This document shows positions 57,109 to 64,000 of a stretch of 64,000 nucleotides of DNA, one piece after another (within the stretch, counting starts at the first letter, position 1; the number at the start of each line of letters is the position of its first letter). The notes under the pieces were generated by a model that worked only from the letters and a program-made list of their open reading frames with translations, ran no database searches and had not been told where the DNA came from. Position numbers and translations under genes: made by a program. Source of the stretch: Salvator merianae (taxonomy: Eukaryota > Chordata > Lepidosauria > Squamata > Teiidae); assembly GCA_003586115.2 (NCBI GenBank), contig QVOM02000073.1:29401298-29465297 (forward strand), read 5' to 3'.

Positions 57109-57269
57109 GCCTGTTCACACTTAAAGCCTGGTAGAATATGGATTCTATATTAGCCATAAGCTAATGCCAGTATTCTCTAGTCTTAACAATTTCCTGTTTC
57201 CTGTAATACAGTTATTTTGTTTATGCTGAATGGAAAGTTACTGAAGTAGTCAACATCCAGCTTCATAGA

Positions 57270-57680
57270 ATTGTTATGGCTAGTATGTTACAGATAACAG
57301 TATTTCCTATCCGTGAGAACCTTAGCTTGAGAGCTTATCTATTCAATAACAATGTATTACAGTAACAATGATGTGATGCCATATGAGTCCTTTATAGATG
57401 GATGCTATATTCTTTCATTCATTCATTCATTCATTATGAGCTGATTATTATTATGTGACTATGTGACAATGATTGCAACTCTTGTAACCATGTTTCCTGA
57501 TTTTACTTTACTGAAGATATTCTAATACTGCTACCATAATGTGCAGTGCAACTGTATTTTATCCAATTATCTATTTTTACTATGGAACTAAGCAACAATA
57601 AAGACTGAGCTTTGTAGTCAACTCTGCTACTCACAGAGTTTATTTTTCTACTTCACGGGAACGACTCATCAGTCTTCCGC
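57270..57680 (+). repeat. Possible solo LTR related to the copia LTR
   Basis: TTTTTACTATGGAACTAAGCAACAATAAAG (57,573 on, split here by eye) resembles the polyadenylation region of the copia LTR, which in sense reads TTATTATGGAAACTAAGCTA then CAATAAAACT; both are followed by a CTCTGCTACTCACAG-like versus CTCTGTGAGTCTGCTGTC stretch. A TGTTATGGCTAG start at 57,275 is a candidate left end. No TSD or CA end was established. The segment includes an (ATTC)n repeat at 57,414-57,436. Confidence 0.3.
57414..57436. repeat. (ATTC)n microsatellite
   Basis: About six ATTC units. Confidence 0.85.
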
Positions 57681-58654
57681 ACAAAGAAATGCACACTCTA
57701 ATAGGTGTCAGGGATGCTCACTAGTCAAGTCCCCTGAAAAGTTTTCCCAATCACTCCTAGCTGTGGAGCACTAAATCACAGCTTTAACGAGAGAAATACA
57801 GTGCAAACGCACCCATTTCTGAGTGTGAATGCACAGCTGTGTGGCATGACCCCAGTGCACTTGCATGATCAGGCAGACCAGCACAGCTGTGCCTGCACAA
57901 TCCATGGCTTTGCCAGTTGCTATGGCAGTGCCAGCCTCTTCTGGGTTGCTGTCATGGAGACAAACACAAGCAGGGCACCAGCATCCACACCGCTGGTGAA
58001 CATCCTATCGTGAATGTCCACTGGAGAACATTCTGGAAAGTGCAAACAGGCCCTTAGTTAACTAACTGGCTATTCTGGAAGCGGCTAGCTAACTTTAGCA
58101 ATAGACCAGTAAGCAAAATTTAGGACCTTTTCACACTTTTTGCCCACATGCCCACCAGATCAGAGAACAGACCAAGCAGTTGAAATAAAATTATCCACAC
58201 ACAACAAACCAAACTATACAACACTTCAGGAAAAAAACCTACAACAGCACTGCCACGACAAAAAAGACAAAAAGGAGCACTGCACAGCCAGTGCCTACAC
58301 CAGACCAATTCCAAATGGAAGCAGTAACACACCAAAGTAATAATATATATTTACAACAAATATGGAAAAGTCCCACTCCCTACAACTACAGCTTGTATAA
58401 AAAATAAACCTTCTCTCCATAAGTGCACATTCAGTGGCTGACAGGTGACACACCACCAGTTTCCCACAGCCAACATAAAAATAAAAGCACAATATCCACC
58501 AAGCAAGGGCAAATTAAATTTACAGGTTTTTTAAAAGGAGAACTTCACAGAAATAAACAGGGAAAAAATAATATTTAACCATAAAAAATACAAAAAGAAC
58601 AAGAATTTCAATAGGGGAAGTATACTATCTAAATTTAACAACTAGAAGAACAGT
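57681..58654. other. Unassigned; MITE ends at 58.03-58.06 and 58.12 kb
   Basis: A terminus GGAAAGTGCAAACAGGCCC ends at about 58,052 and belongs to the family described at 58,655-59,163. Its partner may be GAGCCTGTTCACACTTAAAG at 57,108, which would give a composite of about 950 bp. A similar TTAGGACCTTTTCACACTTT start lies at 58,120. No gene is recognised. Confidence 0.4.
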
Positions 58655-59163
58655 GGGCCAGTTTGCACTTGGCAGTAGCAAGCATAAGGTATGCTTGCTA
58701 GCCAAGTGCATTCACACCAGAAGACAGCCACAGCAACCAGGAGAGGACCTCATCCCCTGCCGATGGCTACTACCACTGGTGCAGTAAGTAGCTGTCCAAA
58801 TTCTTACCTGAAGCTCAAAGTGAGCTTCAGGTAAGGATTCATTCGCACTTACATTGCAGCATGGTGGCAGCCAACATCTGGGCAATGGGGCCACCTATCA
58901 CACATTTGTGATCTCGCGATCATGCATCTGTGATGGGTAATGGGGCCTACCCCTTTGCACAGGCCCCAAGTGCCCACATGAGACCCCAGTTGGGCCCACA
59001 ACACCGCGATTGAGCCTGGGATGCTGGATGGGGCTACACTGCACCCCATCCAGAGTTCTGGTGTCCCATCGCGGTTGCAAAGAACGGGTCACTGCCATGG
59101 TGACCAGGAGGCCTACACAGTGCCTAATTAGCCCATTCTACAGTGGAAAGTGCAAACAGGCCC
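58655..59163. mobile_element. MITE with GGGCCTGTTTGCACTTT ends (about 509 bp)
   Basis: Left end GGGCCAGTTTGCACTTGGCA; inverse right end GGGCCTGTTTGCACTTTCCA. The right subterminal block (CTGTAGAATGGGCTAATTAG in inverse) matches the foldback MITE at 24,926. The interior is moderately GC-rich and contains GTGAGCTTCAGGTAAGGATT-type inverted pieces (58,811-58,842). No clear TSD. Confidence 0.6.
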
Positions 59164-59856
59164 AATAATTTAGACTGAAAAATAAGGATTAGGGGGGGAA
59201 AGAAGACACACACACCCCCGGTAGTGACCTTCCCATCCCCACTATGCACAACCAAATTAAAGCAAACAATACAAACAATAAGACAAGGTGAGAGAGAAAG
59301 AGAGAGAGAGGAGCAGAAAAACAACCACCAGACAGCAGAACTTCTCTTCTTGAAAAAATGAGAAGACACTACCCAAGCAGCCAGAGCCAGCAGCTATCTG
59401 AGACCACCTCTTGGAGCGCACAACTCATGATTCTGAAGCAAAACAAGAAGCTAAACTCCTAGGCCTCCTAGGTGAAACATACTCCTAGGCCTCTCTTGTT
59501 ACACAGTCTTCTTGCTCCCTCATCAAGATTTCCAAAAGAGCAAATCAAATACCTATTCCCCTGGCACCAAGGAACAAAACAATAGTAAATGAGGTAGCCA
59601 ACAAGCTATTATAGAAGTCACTCAAACTCAATGACTAATCTCTGATGGCAAGACAACAACCAATAGGAAATGGTAATACATTTGGTAAGTAAAAACTACT
59701 ACTGTCACAGACTGTATACAGGCCCAGCAAAAATGGCTAAGACCAATGAATGTAATGATTACTTTATTTAGCTTTGCATTTGGTCTTCATATATGATATG
59801 CAGGGCCTTTGCATTCATGGAAAACTTAACAGAAACCCCAATTTTGCATAAAATGC
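59164..59856. other. Unassigned; short (GA)n at 59,287-59,312
   Basis: Apart from the GA-rich stretch nothing is recognised. Confidence 0.4.
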
Positions 59857-59901
59857 AAAAAAAAAAAAAAAAAAAAAAAAAGCGATTTGCCGCATCTCTA
59901 C
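59857..59901. repeat. Poly(A) run next to a hAT-like terminus
   Basis: About 25 A residues, then GCGATTTGCCGCATCTCTA, whose inverse TAGAGATGCGGCAAATCGC resembles TAGGGATGTGCA-type ends. The left terminus is not identified. Confidence 0.4.
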
Positions 59902-60879
59902 TGTATATTATTTCCCTAGATGTCATTCTATTCTTAAAGGGAATTTTGTTGGTGTAGCTTTTACAGCTTTAATTTTTATAAAACTTCTTTAATGCTTCTA
60001 GAGTGAGTGAGAGTGTAATTACAAAAGAAATTCCACACTTCTTAAGGCTTATACTACTATTATTATCATAGATGGAAAAGTCAAATTCAATAACTACAGC
60101 AATAAAGGAGTAAAATGCATAAATGCAATCAACAGGAAATACAGAGCTATTTCAGATCATGAAGGGCATGAAAGGAAGCAATCCTAGATATAACACTTGG
60201 TTCTAATTATGGTTTATAAATGAATACATCTACATGGAGATCAAATGGAAGTACTTCCTGTAGTCCAACTACCTATTTCCTCTTAATGTTTTTGAACTAC
60301 CCTGCCACAGATTCCCTGAATGCTGCACCTCAGTGTCACCTCATCCACATGCTGCCATTTTTCTATTCCTCTGATTCATTTATTTTTCCTCTCCTCCAAT
60401 CCAGTTTCTTGGACTACTAAAACAATTGATTGGCAGCTACATGCCCACCCACTAAGCCTCATTATAGTAGTTCCATCCTTTCAATCTCAAACATGCATTT
60501 GGGGTCCCCCATCCCATCAGGAACCAGGTATTCAAACCAAACCCTCAATTAATCTTTTTTCCCCTCTACACAGATGATCATGTACGCCATAAAAAGTATA
60601 TTTCTAAACTTGTCATTGAAAGAAATGGAGAAAAGGAGGAGTGGGGAAGAGAGATCACCAGGGAGCACAGTGTGGGATTAACTGGCATGGTATGAGAAAC
60701 AATCATTGCGGGAAGATCTTCCCTGGAAACCCATTGTATTGCTTCCTAAAAAACTACTGGAACTTAGGAAAAGTTACGTTAAAGGTACTGCTTGGATCTT
60801 GGACATGTGATAGAGCAAAGACAAAATAAGTGTTATTTTGTATTTTCCGGCAACTTGCTATTGTCCAGGGAACTTAGGG
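59902..60879. other. Unassigned non-coding sequence
   Basis: About 1 kb with no recognised gene or repeat. Confidence 0.45.
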
Positions 60880-61071
60880 CATTTGCATGGCTTAGAGATT
60901 GATTCACAGATGGAATCATTCATAGGCCAGTCTGCCCCCCCCCCCAACTCTCATGAACATTCTAGGCTAGAGAAGGTGGATTAGAGATGAAATGAGAACA
61001 TGAGGTGCATACACTATTGTCTTTAAAGTGCTATTGAGATGCTTTCTTTGCTATTTGTGAACGTAACTTAA
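60880..61071. mobile_element. MITE family A (inverted relative to the 31.2-kb copy)
   Basis: The inverse of this segment reads GTTCACAAATAGCAAAGAAA, CTCATGTTCTCATTTCATCT, TAGCCTAGAATGTTC, then a C/G-run and GCAGACTGGCCTATGAATG, matching the order in 31,213-31,448. The left end is weak. Confidence 0.55.
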
Positions 61072-61295
61072 ATCAACATTGTCATGCAGGTGTTCATCTC
61101 TTCACAGTTCAATAGATTATACTACTTCATGTTTTAGCATTTTTTCAGATTTATTTGCTCTTGCTTTGCAACTTCTTCGTGCTACAGTGCTTTTGTGAAG
61201 GGAATGATATTTGAGTTATGTCAGAAATTAAGAGGTAGAAAAAAGAAGATAACCAAATTGGCTACACTGGCCTCTCTTTAATTTATTCCTTAATT

Positions 61296-62054
61296 TGACT
61301 GGCCCTTTCCACTCTTATTATCACAGACCATGTTTTGGTCCAAAGGTCTGCTGTCTGCACACTGTCTCCATCATTCTTCATCCACATTGGATGAAGCTCC
61401 AGTCTGAGATAAGGTGCGAAAATGGTGCCTTATTCTTGTCCTGCTGTGGACTTCCTTGAAAAGATCCACAAGTGGACCAGGGCCTAGAATTCTGGGCTAC
61501 AAAGGGCATGCAGAGAGCACACCCCCATAGGACAGATACTGTGGTAGAACTTTCTCAGCAGAACTCCAGAAAGGGGCACTGATTGTGGCATGCTGCTGAA
61601 GAGAATCCTCCTGGAAACAACAAAAGGCAGGAACTAGAAATGTTCATGAATTAAAAGTGTGTGTTCAGTTTGTCATTGAACTGCACACTTGCTTGTCTGT
61701 TTTGATAGCGAACTGGTTAATTGAACAAATGGTTGTTCACTTTTGATTTTGAATTGGTTCAAAAACAAGAAATACAATTTTTTTTGCACTGAAAAAAGAT
61801 TCATTTGCCAAGGACACAAACAGAATGATTGCAAATTGTTCAATCAAATAGATCTTATTCACAAGCTGGGGACTAGTTCAGTTTAGTTGAATCTTTGAAC
61901 AACCAAATGTTCAGTTCAATGCAAACTTTTACAAACTATCTGGTTCACTGTGAACTGTGAACCAACTGAGCTATTTCTCATCTTGCTCTAATGGCAACCT
62001 GTCCCAGCATGGAATGCATTGCTAATCCCAGGGCAGGTAAGTGTGGAAAGAGTC
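61296..62054. mobile_element. Composite MITE with TGACTGGCCCTTTCCACTCT ends
   Basis: Left end TGACTGGCCCTTTCCACTCT and inverse right end TGACTCTTTCCACACTTACC are related inverted repeats. A different MITE (61,631-61,985) appears nested inside; without it the outer element would be about 400 bp. Confidence 0.45.
61631..61985. repeat. Nested hAT-like MITE (TAGAAATGTTCATGAA end)
   Basis: The left end TAGAAATGTTCATGAATTAA and the right region with GAACTGTGAACCAACTGAGC are rich in facing GTTCA/TGAAC motifs. Related pieces lie near 46.1-46.5 kb. The right terminus is approximate. Confidence 0.4.
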
Positions 62055-62462
62055 ACTGTCTTCAAAACTTGATACTCTACCTTTTCCACCAATGTCTCAG
62101 GGTTCTCTTATGGCATTGCAGCCTTTATGGCATAGAAGGAGAAGGAGAAGGCATTGCTTTGGGGTCTCTTATCAATTCAGGGGGGTCCTACTGTCTACAA
62201 CTGGAGACCTTCCACCAGTAACAACCTGTTCTCATATTAAGCAAGTGTGGAGGAAGCGGTGTCCTCTTTCTATTAGTACTTTTACCTAATGACTCTTGTC
62301 AGACACACTGTGTCTTTTGCCAATAAAGGATTTAGAGAGAAATTTCTTCTACCTCCTGGAATGGCTTCTCTTAAGTTTTTCTAGGAAAGATTAATAAAGG
62401 GATAGGACAAGTCATGGAAGTCCTTTGGTAAGTAAATAAAAAAAGGAGGGAAAGGCAGTTGT
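62055..62462. other. Unassigned non-coding sequence
   Basis: No recognisable gene or repeat. Confidence 0.4.
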
Positions 62463-62795
62463 ATGGATTGTTTACTGGATGTCTTTAGCAAATGTGATTG
62501 CTGCGGCTATCTTGAAACCTCCTCTGAGTTTGAATATGGTCTCACAGGCCTGAGCTTGCATAAAAGGAGTTCATACAAATGTCTATATGCTAATACCAAA
62601 AGCCTCCAAGGCAAACAAGGGGAGCTGGAGTGTTTGGTGGCAAATGAAATAAAATATATTATTGACATAACTGAAACCTGGTGGGATGGTGAAAACCAGT
62701 TATCTCAGGTTACAAATTGTACAGGAAAGGGCAAATTTTAGGTAGTGTAGACCTGTACATTAAAGATAGTCATATGAACTGGAATGTCTTGACCC
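62463..62795 (+). pseudogene. CR1-type LINE endonuclease, N-terminal fragment
   Basis: The frame contains YKCLYANTKSLQGKQGELEC followed by IIDITETWWD, the start of the APE-type endonuclease in CR1 LINEs with the catalytic Glu in TETWW. After a stop at about 62,741 the sequence continues with a VDLYIKDS piece. The upstream part, with KCDCCGYLETSSEF, may be the ORF2 lead-in. RT is absent. Confidence 0.7.
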
Positions 62796-62797
62796 AT

Positions 62798-63160
62798 TTA
62801 ATCTGGCTTCAGACCTGGTTAGGACACTGAAACTGCCTTGGCTGCTCTGGTTGATAATCTGGTTGACAATCTTCTCTGGGAGAAAGAAAGGGGAATCTCA
62901 CTCTGTTGGTCCCTCTGGATATTTCAATACCATTAATCATGATATCCTTCTGCAAAGGCTACAGAGTTGGGAGACGGAGGAACTGTATTGGGATGGTTCC
63001 ACTCCTACCTCCAAGGCTGATGCCAGAGAGTGATTTTGGGGTAATTTCTGGTCAATGATCTGGAAACCTATTTGTGGGGTTCTTTGGGGATCGATCTTAT
63101 CTGCCATACTCTTTGACATCTATATGAAGCCACTGAGAGAGGTCATTGGACCCTGAGGAA
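62798..63160 (+). pseudogene. L2 reverse transcriptase fragment
   Basis: SGFRPG-DTETALAALVDN, FNTINHDILLQRLQSW and a LRGVLWGSILSAILFDIYMK-like stretch with PLREVIGP correspond to L2 RT from the FRPGYGTE motif to just before the catalytic YADD. It joins abruptly to the CR1 endonuclease piece on its left. Stops and frame changes are present. Confidence 0.65.
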
Positions 63161-64000
63161 GGTGCTTGGTATAGCATTTATTTTTTTCCGAAAAATGACT
63201 TGAATGTGGATTTGTGTGTTTGGTGAGTTTGACTGGGTTTAATGAGTTTTGACTAGTTCCCCCCCCCCCCCCGTGGTTTTCTGTGCCTTTGTGGGCTTTT
63301 GTATGCTTTTGAGTATGGAGTATGGGGTGTGTAGGTTTGAGTGGTTTTCAGTGATTTTGTATGCTTTTGCTTGTGTGCAGTAGTATATTTGTGTTGTGTT
63401 GTGCTGTGACTTGTGTGTGTGTGCGTATGTGTATACAGGATTTGTCTTTTGTGATATGTAGATATAGATATATACAATCTCTCTGCTGATACACCTTCCA
63501 ACAAATCCTGCCTCCAGCACCCAGATCCAAACACAAATGGGTACCTTCTTCAAGGTTCAAATGTTCCTACCAAGTATCTGGTACTCCATTCTGTGTATGC
63601 TGTCCTCTGTAGCCAAGAGAGAAAACCTAATTTCATAGGGACCCAAGCCTCTTAGCTCTCCCCATTGTACCCTTATGTGAGAAGATATCTAAGGTAGGTG
63701 AAAGTGTTTTTCCCCACCAGGGGAAACTCCTATCCAGGGCTGAGTGAGGAATGAGCAAGTATCTTAACATTAGAATGTTTGAGTTGAGGGACTAACATCA
63801 GTGTGGTTTATTATTGTAGCCTATGGAAAGATGTGTTCCTGTGGGAGAAGCTGGCATCTGTGTATTCATGAGTGCAGCATATGTAAAACCCTGAACTATG
63901 AAGATGGCACATTGCCAGTCATGTGTTCACGATTCCTGCTTGTATTTGTCTGAGGGGGGTGGCAACTCATGTGTTATCAGTGTTAGTATTGCAATATGTG
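63161..64000. other. Unassigned; C-run and GT-rich stretch
   Basis: A run of about 14 C lies at 63,259-63,272, followed by a T- and G-rich region with (GT)n near 63,410-63,425. No gene is recognised. Confidence 0.45.

Overview
The window looks like intergenic or intronic DNA from a vertebrate, most probably a squamate reptile (lizard or snake). It is AT-rich, rich in microsatellites, and packed with a sauropsid-style mix of transposable elements: L2 and CR1-type LINEs, a young-looking 5'-truncated L1, Tc1/mariner and hAT-like DNA elements, many short palindromic elements (MITEs) and one Ty1/copia LTR retrotransposon. The species is inferred from repeat content only. I recognise no host protein-coding exon, tRNA or rRNA gene; every recognisable coding stretch belongs to a transposable element and every one carries frameshifts or stops.

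Layout. 1-6.4 kb: mostly unassigned sequence, MITE pieces, an L2 tail, an L1 3' end with clear target-site duplication (TSD) at 3.95-4.84 kb, and a long trinucleotide microsatellite at 5.3 kb. 6.4-9.4 kb: a long L2 LINE (endonuclease and reverse transcriptase, broken reading frame) ending in a TAAA repeat. 9.7-12.2 kb: LINE 3' ends and MITEs. 12.2-20.5 kb: a Tc1/mariner transposon split by a minus-strand copia element (13,509-20,340) with two LTRs, a tRNA-type primer site, a polypurine tract, gag, protease, integrase, RT and RNase H, and an internal 2,044-bp tandem duplication. 21-26 kb: LINE tails, a 603-bp hAT element with perfect 8-bp TSD, a foldback MITE and an antisense L2. 26-48 kb: mostly unassigned sequence sprinkled with MITEs, LINE tails and microsatellites. 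48-51.1 kb: MITEs and antisense L2. 51.9-56.0 kb: an antisense CR1-type LINE interrupted by a 1,723-bp hAT element that contains a 146-bp palindromic minisatellite. 56-64 kb: an LTR-like stretch, composite MITEs, and CR1 and L2 fragments.

How it fits together. The nested order gives a relative history: CR1 then hAT (53.5 kb); Tc1 then copia then internal duplication (12-20 kb). The most noteworthy items are the hAT element with its palindrome-built, nucleosome-length minisatellite, and the copia element with an initiator-tRNA-Met anticodon-type primer site, an integrase foldback and a tandem duplication younger than the death of the element. Nothing here supports an intact, working, previously unknown gene system.
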